A stretch of 51,818 bases of DNA from Bacilli bacterium. Lineage in GTDB: Bacteria > Bacillota_I > Bacilli_A > RF39 > UBA660. The notes under the pieces were generated by a model. It was not told the origin of the DNA and made no database searches. It saw only the letters and a program-made list of their open reading frames with translations. Below are positions 16,361 through 23,543 of this stretch, in pieces. The stretch's first letter is position 1. Every line of letters begins with the position of its first letter. Both the position numbers and the translations under genes were made by a program. Location: the NCBI GenBank assembly GCA_017435485.1, contig JAFSEY010000007.1, forward strand, positions 1 to 51,818, in the 5' to 3' direction.

Positions 16361-16436
16361 TGGTGGACCGTTAGGGATTCGAACCCTAGACCCACTGATT
16401 AAGAGTCAGTTGCTCTACCAGCTGAGCTAACAGTCC
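16361..16436 (-). tRNA. tRNA-Lys (CUU)
   Basis: Acceptor GGACTGT/ACGGTCC, anticodon stem ACTGA/TCAGT with loop CTCTTAA (anticodon CTT), T-loop TTCGAAT, CCA encoded. It is the first gene of the cluster; a TGATATATT extended -10 element lies about 20-30 bases upstream. Confidence 0.95.
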
Positions 16437-16531
16437 ATAACCACTTATGCCTTATCAATATATCATAAATATTCAAAAAAGAAAAGAAAAAATTAGCATT
16501 TTTTCAAAAAATAAAGCTATTTTTTAAAATA

Positions 16532-17170
16532 TTATTTTCTTATTGGTCTGAACTTAGGAAATTTTTCTTTTATTTCATTTTCTGTATAATAATTATCCAC
16601 TATTCTAAAAACAAAATTATCTTTATAGCGATGTCCTTGTCTTAATAAAACTAATCCTGTAACTAAAGTATTAATTAAGAAAAACGCCCCTATTCCAGCT
16701 GAAATAAATCTAAAATAATTTATCTTTTTAAGCCTATTGTAAATTTTTAAAAATTGCGGATATAACTCATATATCCAAAAGACAGCAACAATTCCCCAAA
16801 TAATACAATAAGGTAAATAAATTCGTCCATTTATATTGTAATTAAAAGTAGAATAATCCCAAAAATATGATTTAAAAACAACTTCCAATAAAAAACTGCA
16901 TAAATATTCAAAGCTAGTTCCCACTACTATCCCCATAATAAAAGTATTGGGTATATTCCTTTTCTTTAATTTATAATAGAAAAAAGTCATTAAAATAACA
17001 CCAGCCCCATATATTGGTTTAAATGGTCCAACAATTAAACCTTGTTTATTTACATAACTTCCATATTTCAAAAGATAAAATACCGTTTCTAAAACATAGC
17101 CAAACAAGCATCCTAACCCAAATAACCAAATAACTTGATATATATCTAATTTACTTCTTTCTTTAGACAC
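16532..17170 (-). CDS. Putative ABC transporter permease-like membrane protein (CmpB family)
   Basis: This protein of about 212 residues has five to six membrane helices and matches the 'putative ABC transporter type IV' family (PF06541). It shows Gly-Tyr-Val-Leu-Glu in helix 1, Gly-Pro-Phe-Lys-Pro-Ile-Tyr-Gly, a Phe-Glu-Tyr-Leu segment, Trp-Asp-Tyr-Ser and Asn-Ile-Asn-Gly-Arg-Ile-Tyr-Leu. The family's function is not known despite its name. I prefer the GTG at 17170, which has GGGTGAT five bases upstream; the GTG at 17182 overlaps that site. It is divergent from the next gene. Confidence 0.8.
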   Translation of the reverse strand: MSKERSKLDIYQVIWLFGLGCLFGYVLETVFYLLKYGSYVNKQGLIVGPFKPIYGAGVILMTFFYYKLKKRNIPNTFIMGIVVGTSFEYLCSFLLEVVFKSYFWDYSTFNYNINGRIYLPYCIIWGIVAVFWIYELYPQFLKIYNRLKKINYFRFISAGIGAFFLINTLVTGLVLLRQGHRYKDNFVFRIVDNYYTENEIKEKFPKFRPIRK

Positions 17171-17188
17171 AAAATCACCCACAAAAAA

Positions 17189-17197
17189 ATTATATCA
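17189..17197 (-). promoter_or_regulatory. Extended -10 promoter of the CmpB-family gene
   Basis: TGATATAAT on the minus strand, about 18 bases before the GTG start. No clear -35 box. Confidence 0.45.
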
Positions 17198-17215
17198 CAA
17201 AAGTCATAAAATCTA

Positions 17216-17224
17216 TGCTATAAT
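17216..17224 (+). promoter_or_regulatory. Extended -10 promoter of the 17.2-kb membrane protein genes
   Basis: TGCTATAAT, 18 bases before the ATG at 17243. No clear -35 box. Confidence 0.45.
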
Positions 17225-17242
17225 TTAAAAAGAGGTATAATT

Positions 17243-17431
17243 ATGCAAGAAAAAAGATTAAAAAGAGTATTAATTATTGGAATTATTGGAATATTGTATA
17301 GCTTATTTTTAGTTATCGATAATCTACTTACGGATATTTCTATCCCCGAAATGATTTTAGCAGGAGGTTTATTTATCTTTTCCATATTCTTTATAATTGC
17401 TCAGAAAAGATTATCTAAAAAAATAAAATAA
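17243..17431 (+). CDS. Small two-helix membrane protein
   Basis: A 62-residue protein with a basic start, two hydrophobic helices (about residues 8-25 and 35-53) separated by Asp-Asn-Leu-Leu-Thr-Asp, and a basic end (Lys-Arg-Leu-Ser-Lys-Lys). The inside-positive pattern predicts both ends in the cytoplasm. AAAGAGG lies eight or so bases before ATG. It is followed after 23 bases by a second membrane protein gene and is probably co-transcribed with it. The function is unknown. Confidence 0.7.
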   Translation: MQEKRLKRVLIIGIIGILYSLFLVIDNLLTDISIPEMILAGGLFIFSIFFIIAQKRLSKKIK

Positions 17432-17438
17432 AACTTAA

Positions 17439-17460
17439 TATCATATTATTTAATATGATA
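17439..17460 (+). promoter_or_regulatory. Hairpin that encloses the start codon of the next gene
   Basis: TATCATATT, loop ATTT, AATATGATA: a perfect 9-bp stem whose right arm contains the ATG at 17455. There is no T-run, so it is not a terminator. No Shine-Dalgarno site is seen. Translation may depend on ribosomes arriving from the upstream gene. Confidence 0.45.
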
Positions 17461-17832
17461 AATAACATAGATAGACAACTTAGAAGAATAAATAACGAAG
17501 ACTTAATCTGGGTAGTCTATTTTTTTATTGTTATTGCCGCCCTATTTTCCAATGCATACGAAAGAAAGTTTGTCACCCATAAAGATAAGGATGCTGAAAA
17601 AAAATACAAAACTATTAATGTTTGTATTTTTACAGTATCTCTTTTTATATATCTATATTTTGCTAGTCTTTTATATGAAGATTTATCTACTTTAAGAAAC
17701 AACGTTTCTAAAAAAAGAGTTCTTACATTAAATATAAAACTAATTGCTGCTATTTTATTTATTATCGGTGGAATTATCTATTTAATTTTTGAAATCGATC
17801 AAAACGAAGATGTTGAAACAGGAATTATTTAA
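17455..17832 (+). CDS. Membrane protein of unknown function
   Basis: A 125-residue protein with three hydrophobic segments (about residues 18-33, 55-72 and 92-110). The start, Asn-Asn-Ile-Asp-Arg-Gln-Leu-Arg-Arg-Ile-Asn-Asn-Glu-Asp-Leu-Ile-Trp, looks like a conserved amphipathic N-terminus, but I cannot name a family. No other start codon fits, and the ATG lies in a hairpin without a ribosome binding site. Its stop overlaps the stop of the convergent deacetylase gene by eight bases, with no terminator between them. Confidence 0.65.
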   Translation: MINNIDRQLRRINNEDLIWVVYFFIVIAALFSNAYERKFVTHKDKDAEKKYKTINVCIFTVSLFIYLYFASLLYEDLSTLRNNVSKKRVLTLNIKLIAAILFIIGGIIYLIFEIDQNEDVETGII

Positions 17833-19087
17833 AACTATGATAAACTTTGCCGTCTTCTAAATTATAACCTTTTAAGGCTGCTAATTCTGATATAGTTACC
17901 ACTTGAATACCTTTAGTATACAAAATCGGTAACACTTTTTGAATGGCCTCGACAGAAGTTGCGTAAGAATCATGCATTAAAATAACATTACCATCAGCTG
18001 CATTATCCAAAATATAATTAGTTAAATATTCAACGTTATGATACCGCCAATCGTTAGTATCAATATTCCATAAAACAAAAGAATAAGGATAATCTTTTAT
18101 TAACTCCTTTTTGTAAGCCCCATATGGAGGTCTTACTAATTTAATATTTTGACCCGTAATATTCTTAAACAAATCATTAGTTTTTGTAAGCTCCTCTGTC
18201 ACTTTACCCACCTTTACTCGCTTCATATTAATATGAGAATAAGTATGTGATCCAATTTCATTTTGCAAACTAATAATTTCATTAATTATATCAGCTTGAT
18301 AACTCATTTTATTTCCAACCATAAAGAAAGTGCCACGCATTTTATTATCCGTTAAAGCTTGTAAAATAGCTTTAGTTTTTTCGCCATTCGGTCCATCATC
18401 AAATGTTAAAGCTATCGTAGTCTTATTTTTATCATAATAAAAACCATTTTCATTTTCATATTCAGCATCTAGCTTATAAGCAAAATTTAAATAATCTTTT
18501 ATTTCATTATAATTAACTTTTAAATATATTTCTTTATTATATTCTGGTTCAAAAGTATAGCCGGAAAAGCGTAATATCATTTCATTTTCTTTTATTTCAT
18601 ATGCAATATTGCCTTCTTCTGTTGTTAAAACATCTGCAATAAATTTAGGATATTTTAAATATAATAATTCATTAACTTTATTCCAAAATTCCTCCTTTGT
18701 TTCTTCTTTTAAAAGACTTGTAACATCTAACTCTTCTCCTTTAGAGTAATCTAATATAATACTTGTATAAACACTTTGAACTTCATCATACACTAAAAAT
18801 ATTAGAATCTTATCATCCAAAATATAATAACTTTGAACATTATATTTGCTTTTATAATCATTGATAATAACTTGTACATTTAATTTAGTTATATAATCAC
18901 TTATAACTTCATTAATTTCTGCACCACTATCCACCGAAACGGTCGGTTCAACAAATGTTTCTATTTCATTTTTTTCTTTAAAATTATTTTTGTTCAAAAT
19001 AAAAAGACAACTTACTACAAATATTGAACAAAGCAAAATAAGAAAATTTTCTATAAATGTATTTTTATTTTCTTTATGTGACTTCAT
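17825..19087 (-). CDS. Membrane-anchored polysaccharide deacetylase (NodB family)
   Basis: A 420-residue protein with an N-terminal membrane anchor (about residues 11-28), an extracytoplasmic region resembling the DUF3298-like part of PdaC-type enzymes (about 60-200), and a NodB deacetylase domain (about 225-410). The catalytic set is complete: Thr-Phe-Asp-Asp-Gly-Pro, Ser-His-Thr-Tyr-Ser-His, Arg-Pro-Pro-Tyr-Gly, Asp-Thr-Asn-Asp-Trp and Leu-Met-His-Asp. It probably removes acetyl groups from peptidoglycan or a surface glycan. It follows proS by about 40 bases and may be co-transcribed with it. Confidence 0.88.
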   Translation of the reverse strand: MKSHKENKNTFIENFLILLCSIFVVSCLFILNKNNFKEKNEIETFVEPTVSVDSGAEINEVISDYITKLNVQVIINDYKSKYNVQSYYILDDKILIFLVYDEVQSVYTSIILDYSKGEELDVTSLLKEETKEEFWNKVNELLYLKYPKFIADVLTTEEGNIAYEIKENEMILRFSGYTFEPEYNKEIYLKVNYNEIKDYLNFAYKLDAEYENENGFYYDKNKTTIALTFDDGPNGEKTKAILQALTDNKMRGTFFMVGNKMSYQADIINEIISLQNEIGSHTYSHINMKRVKVGKVTEELTKTNDLFKNITGQNIKLVRPPYGAYKKELIKDYPYSFVLWNIDTNDWRYHNVEYLTNYILDNAADGNVILMHDSYATSVEAIQKVLPILYTKGIQVVTISELAALKGYNLEDGKVYHSFK

Positions 19088-19130
19088 TTTACTTCTCCTA
19101 CTTATAGTATTGTCTTTTTTTTACAATTTA

Positions 19131-20555
19131 TTAGTATTGGATACCCCAAATAACATGCTTAGTCGCCTCTTTACCGCAACATACGCACTTACCATCTACT
19201 AACGGATCATTTTCCATGATACATCTAGATTTACAGCCACGAATTTCTTTTATTTTTAATTCGCAAGCTTCATCTCCACACCAATCACCATGAATAAATC
19301 CTGGTTGAGTATTTAATATTTTTTCCATATCTTCTAAATTATGAGCTGTAAATGTTAAAGCATCTCTTCTTTCAACCGCTCTTTTATACATATCATTTTG
19401 AATAGTTTCTAATAATTCTTGTACATATCCTACTACATCAATATCTTTAGACTCAATTATCTTTTCTCTAGTATCTCGTCTAGCAAAAGTTATTTTATTA
19501 TTTTCTAAATCCCTTTTCCCAATTTCAATTCGTACAGGAATACCATTTACTTCAGATTCTGCAAACTTAAATCCTGGTGATTTATCAGTTAAATCAACAT
19601 AACAAGCTATATTTGCTTCTTTTAACTTAGTAGCATATTCATTAGATAAATTAACTATTTCATCATCTTTTCCTATCGGAATAATCACAACTTGCTTAGG
19701 AGCAATTCTTGGTGGCAAAACTAATCCATAATCATCACTATGAACCATAATTAATGCCCCGATCATTCTCGTCGTAGTTCCCCAAGATGTTTGGTAAATA
19801 TACTCTTGCTTATTTTCTTTATTTAAAAATTTAACGTCATAAGCTTCAGCAAATTTTTGACCAAAATAATGGCTTGTACCATCCTGTAATGCAACTCCAT
19901 TATACATCAAAGCTTCATTAGTTAATGTATATTCAGCACCAGCAAACTTTTCTTTTTCTGTTTTAATACCAGTTATTGAAGGAATTGCTAAAATTTCATG
20001 GTGAAACCATTTATAAACTTCCATCATTTGATCAGTTTCTCTAACAGCTTCTTCTTTTGTACTATGAATAGTATGACCCTCTTGCCATAATATTTCTCTA
20101 CTTCTTAAAAACGGTCTAGTTTCTTTTTCCCATCTTAAAACATTACACCATTGATTATATAATTTTGGTAAATCACGATAAGATTTAACATGATCTTTAT
20201 AATAATCACAAAACATTGTTTCACTAGTTGGGCGAATACATAATCTTTCTTCTAATTCTTTAGCACCACCATGAGTAACCCAGGCCACTTCTGGGGCAAA
20301 ACCCTCAACTAATTCCGATTCTTTTTTTAATAAACTCTCAGGTATTAATAAAGGTAATTGTACATTAACGTGTCCCAATTCTTTAAACTTTTTATCTAAG
20401 ATTTCTTGCATTTTTTCCCAAATTGCATATCCGTTTGGTTCAATTACAGTACACCCTTTTACAGACGAATAAGCAGCTAGGCTAGCAGCGCTTACAACAT
20501 CCGTATACCACTTAGCAAAATCAACATCTCTACTAGTAATAGCATTATTTTTCAT
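19131..20555 (-). CDS. proS: Prolyl-tRNA synthetase, archaeal/eukaryotic-like type
   Basis: A 474-residue class II synthetase that charges tRNA-Pro. It is the short form without the editing insertion, with a C-terminal zinc-binding-like region: cysteines at Trp-Cys-Gly-Asp-Glu-Ala-Cys, Gly-Cys-Lys-Ser-Arg-Cys and Cys-Val-Cys-Cys-Gly. It ends in the Gly-Ile-Gln-Tyr C-terminus typical of this type. Class II motif 2 is seen as Arg-Trp-Glu-Lys-Glu-Thr-Arg-Pro-Phe-Leu-Arg. The long bacterial form (about 570 residues) next to rseP is the Bacillus arrangement, so this may be a replacement. The start has GAGGTG. No T-box is visible upstream. Confidence 0.93.
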   Translation of the reverse strand: MKNNAITSRDVDFAKWYTDVVSAASLAAYSSVKGCTVIEPNGYAIWEKMQEILDKKFKELGHVNVQLPLLIPESLLKKESELVEGFAPEVAWVTHGGAKELEERLCIRPTSETMFCDYYKDHVKSYRDLPKLYNQWCNVLRWEKETRPFLRSREILWQEGHTIHSTKEEAVRETDQMMEVYKWFHHEILAIPSITGIKTEKEKFAGAEYTLTNEALMYNGVALQDGTSHYFGQKFAEAYDVKFLNKENKQEYIYQTSWGTTTRMIGALIMVHSDDYGLVLPPRIAPKQVVIIPIGKDDEIVNLSNEYATKLKEANIACYVDLTDKSPGFKFAESEVNGIPVRIEIGKRDLENNKITFARRDTREKIIESKDIDVVGYVQELLETIQNDMYKRAVERRDALTFTAHNLEDMEKILNTQPGFIHGDWCGDEACELKIKEIRGCKSRCIMENDPLVDGKCVCCGKEATKHVIWGIQY

Positions 20556-20578
20556 TTTTATAACACCTCGCTGAAGTT

Positions 20579-20587
20579 ATTATATCA
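20579..20587 (-). promoter_or_regulatory. Extended -10 promoter of proS
   Basis: TGATATAAT on the minus strand, about 23 bases before the proS start. The -35 region is weak. Confidence 0.5.
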
Positions 20588-20690
20588 TAATAAAAATCAA
20601 AATTAAATCCAAAAAGATAATAATAATCTTCTTTTAAACACTTTACAATGTTATACAAATTTATTATTTGTATTTGAGATACAACAACAT

Positions 20691-20794
20691 AAAAACACAC
20701 CTTTATAAAGTGTGTTTAAGTATCATTTGGTGCCCTTTTGGTGGAAGTATAATAACCACAAGGTAAATTTCATAGGTAGTAATAACTACTAACT
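20691..20794 (-). ncRNA. Candidate small RNA (about 100 nt)
   Basis: On the minus strand, a TATAAT box at 20801-20806 is followed by about 100 bases with no open frame. This ends in a strong terminator: AAACACACTTTATAAAG paired with GTGTGTTT, one bulge, then TTTTTA. Inside are a GTAGT-TATT-ACTAC hairpin and a TTGTGG/CCACCAA stem. It lies between proS and the 20.9-kb gene. The alternative is that it is only the 3' untranslated region and terminator of that gene. This is an inference from promoter, structure and terminator alone. Confidence 0.35.
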
Positions 20795-20800
20795 AGTTAA

Positions 20801-20831
20801 ATTATACTACAAATTTAGTAAAATGCATCAA
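20801..20831 (-). promoter_or_regulatory. Possible promoter of the candidate small RNA
   Basis: TTGATG, 19 bases, TATAAT on the minus strand. The spacing is two bases longer than ideal. Confidence 0.35.
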
Positions 20832-20872
20832 AAATTATAAAAGATTTTTTATAAAACATAAAACTAAATTAT

Positions 20873-21403
20873 TTACTTTTTTAAAGTAGCATTATCTCCA
20901 AATAAATTACCTAATTCATCAAAATGCTTAATATTAAGTGAATTTAACAGTTCAAGATACAATTGAACAGAAAATTGTTCGTTTGAATTTTTTACTGACA
21001 TTTCACAAACTTCTTTTATTTTTTCATAATCATCCCGAGTTATATTAATATTTAAATAACTAACAGGGTCACTTGTAGCATTATCTTTGATTGTAACACC
21101 AAATTTGTATGTTTCATTATCTTGTATATAACCACCAAATCTTATTTCTGAAGAATTTGGACCAAAAAAATTTACAATAAATTTTTCGGGAAATGTTTCT
21201 GTATTTGATTGAATTATTGTAAATGAAGCAATATGTTTCGCAACAACACTAAATCTAAAAGTGTCAGTATTATTAATATTTACTATTTCTTGTGTTGGGG
21301 CTGGATACCTAGAAATTACGGTACGTTTTTCTATAGGAGAATTGACAACCGTTTCTTGTATCGCAGCGTATTTACCTAATAAAAATCTATTATTTTCTTC
21401 CAT
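20873..21403 (-). CDS. Unknown protein, divergent partner of the CheD-like gene
   Basis: I do not recognise this 176-residue protein. It has no signal peptide or membrane helix. Residues about 40-125 alternate short hydrophobic strands (Phe-Arg-Phe-Ser-Val-Val, Phe-Ile-Val-Asn-Phe-Phe-Gly, Tyr-Lys-Phe-Gly-Val-Thr-Ile) and look like a beta-sandwich. The last 50 residues look helical. ATG 21403 has AAGGAA upstream. It is divergent from the CheD-like gene across about 180 bases with an inverted repeat, and both lie between rseP/tRNA-Arg and proS, a position often without extra genes in Bacillus relatives. It is probably accessory. Confidence 0.65.
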   Translation of the reverse strand: MEENNRFLLGKYAAIQETVVNSPIEKRTVISRYPAPTQEIVNINNTDTFRFSVVAKHIASFTIIQSNTETFPEKFIVNFFGPNSSEIRFGGYIQDNETYKFGVTIKDNATSDPVSYLNINITRDDYEKIKEVCEMSVKNSNEQFSVQLYLELLNSLNIKHFDELGNLFGDNATLKK

Positions 21404-21522
21404 ATTTTTTTCCTTTCTTCTTAATCCATTGATAATAATATCTTTTTGAATTAATATATCTAAGTCAATTAGATCATAAATTTCCGCTTCATTAATTTAT
21501 TTTTGATTAAATATTAAAAAAA

Positions 21523-21540
21523 ATAACAAATTAATGTTAT
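21523..21540. promoter_or_regulatory. Inverted repeat in the divergent intergenic region
   Basis: ATAACA, 6 bases, TGTTAT: a perfect 6-bp inverted repeat that overlaps a TATAAT box (21538-21543) upstream of the CheD-like gene. It is a possible operator. A second TATAAT lies at 21553-21558. The remainder of 21404-21584 is AT-rich without a gene. Confidence 0.3.
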
Positions 21541-21584
21541 AATAAAGATAGATATAATGTATTATGTGAAGGCGAGGTAATATA

Positions 21585-22148
21585 ATGAAAGATTATATTA
21601 ATAGCGGAAATAAAATCAATATTGATCAACAAATTTTGTCTATATTAAATGAAATAACAAGACATGTTGCTACCGCCGAAATGAATGAATTTATAATATC
21701 TGACAGTAATAAAAATATAATAGGAACTGTTGGATTAGCAGTTTGTGATGGAATAATTTTTTATGATAGGAAAAACAAATGGGGAATTGTTGGACACGCT
21801 GCTGGTGATAATAAAATAGCATTACTTTCAGATATGTTAAAAACATTACCAATCGATAAAGATATAGTTATAGAATATGCAATAGTTACTGGATATGATA
21901 ATATACGAAACGGCAATTACACCGATACAAATAAAATGTTAGAATATTTAAAAAATAATTGTCCTGAAAATATCAAATTAATACCATTTCAAACTGATTT
22001 AGGAATTAGAGTTGGACAAAGTTATAGTAATGAATTTTACTTTGATGTTAAAAGCGGTAAAACTGCCAGTCAAATTTTAAATTATTATGATTATTTAGAT
22101 TTTTCTTCTTTTAATGACAAATTAAATAATAAAGGTATTTCAAAATAA
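21585..22148 (+). CDS. CheD-like (glutamine deamidase fold) protein outside a chemotaxis locus
   Basis: The 187 residues contain a stretch that parallels CheD. Thr-Val-Gly-Leu-Ala-Val-Cys (about residues 50-56) matches CheD Thr-Leu-Gly-Leu-Gly-Ser-Cys, with Thr and Cys in the same register. The His of Ile-Val-Gly-His comes exactly 17 residues after the Cys, as in Thermotoga CheD as I recall it. Later segments (an Ile-Val-Thr-Gly-Tyr strand, a helix with Asn-Lys-Met-Leu-Glu, then a Leu-Gly-Ile-Arg-Val strand) keep the order of the CheD fold. CheD deamidates receptor glutamines; here no chemotaxis gene is near, so the substrate is unknown. AGGCGAGG precedes ATG. The deamidase assignment is inferred from motif and spacing. 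Confidence 0.6.
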   Translation: MKDYINSGNKINIDQQILSILNEITRHVATAEMNEFIISDSNKNIIGTVGLAVCDGIIFYDRKNKWGIVGHAAGDNKIALLSDMLKTLPIDKDIVIEYAIVTGYDNIRNGNYTDTNKMLEYLKNNCPENIKLIPFQTDLGIRVGQSYSNEFYFDVKSGKTASQILNYYDYLDFSSFNDKLNNKGISK

Positions 22149-22165
22149 AAATTTCACCTAAAAAA

Positions 22166-22323
22166 CATAATTTTGCTTGGCTTTATGCCTTGCTAAAATT
22201 ATGCTTAAAAGGGTTTAAAAAAGGAATTTCCCTTTTTCACACCGTTATTTCTGCCAATAGCGTAGTGTGTTACTAAAATGTCATTTTAGTTGATTTGAAG
22301 TTATTATAAATAACTCTTTTTTT
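22166..22323 (+). ncRNA. Candidate structured RNA with five consecutive hairpins
   Basis: Just after the CheD-like gene five hairpins follow each other. H1 at 22166-22203 is CATAATTTT/AAAATTATG extended by GC and GGC/GCC pairs. H2 at 22207-22236 is AAAAGGG/CCCTTTT. H3 at 22238-22269 is CACAC/GTGTG plus CGTTATT/AATAGCG with a TA bulge. H4 at 22273-22289 is CTAAAAT/ATTTTAG. H5 at 22299-22323 is AGTTAT/ATAACT followed by T7, a terminator. No open frame fits. The region is richer in paired G and C than its surroundings. It may be a stand-alone RNA or a structured 3' untranslated region; H2 alone could be the gene's terminator. Confidence 0.4.
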
Positions 22324-22330
22324 GTATTTT

Positions 22331-22359
22331 AAAACTCGAACTTCAAATAGTTCGAGTTT
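22331..22359 (-). terminator. Hairpin after tRNA-Arg
   Basis: A perfect 11-bp stem, AAACTCGAACT with AGTTCGAGTTT, and a 6-base loop, just beyond the 3' end of tRNA-Arg. The T-run on the minus strand is short (TTTT). Confidence 0.55.
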
Positions 22360-22369
22360 CCTATCAATC

Positions 22370-22446
22370 TGGTGTCCTCAGGCAGATTCGAACTGCCGGC
22401 CTATTGCGTCGGAGGCAACCACTCTATCCAACTGAGCTATGAGGAC
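22370..22446 (-). tRNA. tRNA-Arg (CCG)
   Basis: Acceptor GTCCTCA/TGAGGAC, anticodon stem GTTGC/GCAAT with loop CTCCGAC (anticodon CCG), T-loop TTCGAAT, CCA encoded. It lies 27 bases after rseP on the same strand. The accessory island begins beyond its 3' end, the side where elements that use tRNA genes as targets insert. Confidence 0.95.
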
Positions 22447-22473
22447 ATCCAAATTAATTTTAACATAAATAAT

Positions 22474-23532
22474 TTATTTTATAAATAGATTTAAAATATC
22501 TCGATACGTAATATATATCATTAAAGCCATTAATAGCAAGAAACCAATCGTATGAAAAGCATTTTCAATTTTAGCATTAATTGGACTTCCCTTAATCTTT
22601 TCAATAATAATAAATAATACTCTTCCACCATCAAATGCTGGGAATGGTAACACATTTATGAATCCAACATTTATTGATAAGAAAGCGATTAGATAAATAA
22701 TGTACGAAATACCTAACTTAGCCCCTTGATCAACTACTTGATAAATTCCTACCGGTCCTGATAATGAATTTAGAGAAATCTTTCCTGTAAATAATCCTTT
22801 AATAGTTAATTTCATTGAATCAAAGACACTACCAAATTTAGCAAATGCAAATTTTAAACTAGATATAAACCCTTTTTCTATTTTTGTATCAACCGAGAAT
22901 CCAAAAACCATTCTTTCTTCGCCAGTTTCAGCATCAGCTTCTTTTATTGGAGATACTTTAATTGTATCAGTAGTACCATCTTCTCGTAATACTTCAAATT
23001 CTGTATAATTTTTATTATTTTTATAAACCAAAACTAATTGAGCTGCATCCCATGACGAAACTTTTTGTCCATTTATTTTAATGATTTCATCACCAGCTTT
23101 TAAACCTGCTTGAGCAGCTGGATAATTTTCTAAAACTTCTCCTATAATCGGTTCAGTAGGTGTAGCTCCCCAAATTAAAGCATATACAAATAATAAAACT
23201 AACGCTAAAATAAAATTATTTATAACTCCTGCAAGCAATATCATTGTTCTAGCATACCAAGGTTTATTACACATCAAATCTTCTTTTTTTACTTTATCAT
23301 CATCAGCATAAACTTCTCCAGCCATTGAAACAAATCCGCCAATTGGAAAAGCTCTTATACTATAATCTATTTTATCTTTTCCTTTTTTCGAAAATATTTT
23401 TGGACCCATTCCAATCGAAAATTCATAAATATGTACTTTAAAAATCTTTGCCCAAATAAAGTGTCCAAATTCATGAACTAAAACAATAATTCCAAGAATT
23501 AAAACAAATAATAATAATGTTACAATCCACAT
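22474..23532 (-). CDS. rseP: Site-2 zinc metalloprotease RseP
   Basis: This intramembrane protease cleaves membrane-bound regulators such as anti-sigma factors and leftover signal peptides. The 352 residues have the zinc motif His-Glu-Phe-Gly-His in the first helix (residues 20-24), a PDZ domain (about 130-200, with Ala-Gly-Leu-Lys-Ala-Gly-Asp-Glu-Ile), and the third zinc ligand region Asn-Val-Leu-Pro-Phe-Pro-Ala-Phe-Asp-Gly-Gly, where Phe replaces the usual Leu before Asp-Gly-Gly. GGAGG precedes ATG. It is 11 bases after cdsA, the usual cdsA-rseP pair. Confidence 0.94.
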   Translation of the reverse strand: MWIVTLLLFVLILGIIVLVHEFGHFIWAKIFKVHIYEFSIGMGPKIFSKKGKDKIDYSIRAFPIGGFVSMAGEVYADDDKVKKEDLMCNKPWYARTMILLAGVINNFILALVLLFVYALIWGATPTEPIIGEVLENYPAAQAGLKAGDEIIKINGQKVSSWDAAQLVLVYKNNKNYTEFEVLREDGTTDTIKVSPIKEADAETGEERMVFGFSVDTKIEKGFISSLKFAFAKFGSVFDSMKLTIKGLFTGKISLNSLSGPVGIYQVVDQGAKLGISYIIYLIAFLSINVGFINVLPFPAFDGGRVLFIIIEKIKGSPINAKIENAFHTIGFLLLMALMIYITYRDILNLFIK

Positions 23533-23543
23533 ATTTTTTCCTC

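Noticed and set aside
16441-16531. Promoter with a good -35 box for the tRNA-Lys cluster
   Set aside because: TTGAAT is too close to the TGATATATT box; only the extended -10 is credible, so it is mentioned with the tRNA instead.
20556-20690. T-box or amino-acid riboswitch upstream of proS
   Set aside because: No T-box core (TGGNACCGCG-like) or matching antiterminator was found; only ordinary AT-rich hairpins are present.
20730-20770. Possible att site or tRNA remnant (TGGTGCCC near 20737) as the far end of an element inserted at tRNA-Arg
   Set aside because: Only a few bases match the tRNA-Arg 3' end (TGGTGTCC) and no longer identity block is seen; no integrase gene is present.
20691-21403. 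Type III toxin-antitoxin (ToxN-like gene with repeat RNA)
   Set aside because: The RNA candidate lies downstream, not upstream, of the gene, has no tandem repeats, and the protein does not show ToxN features.
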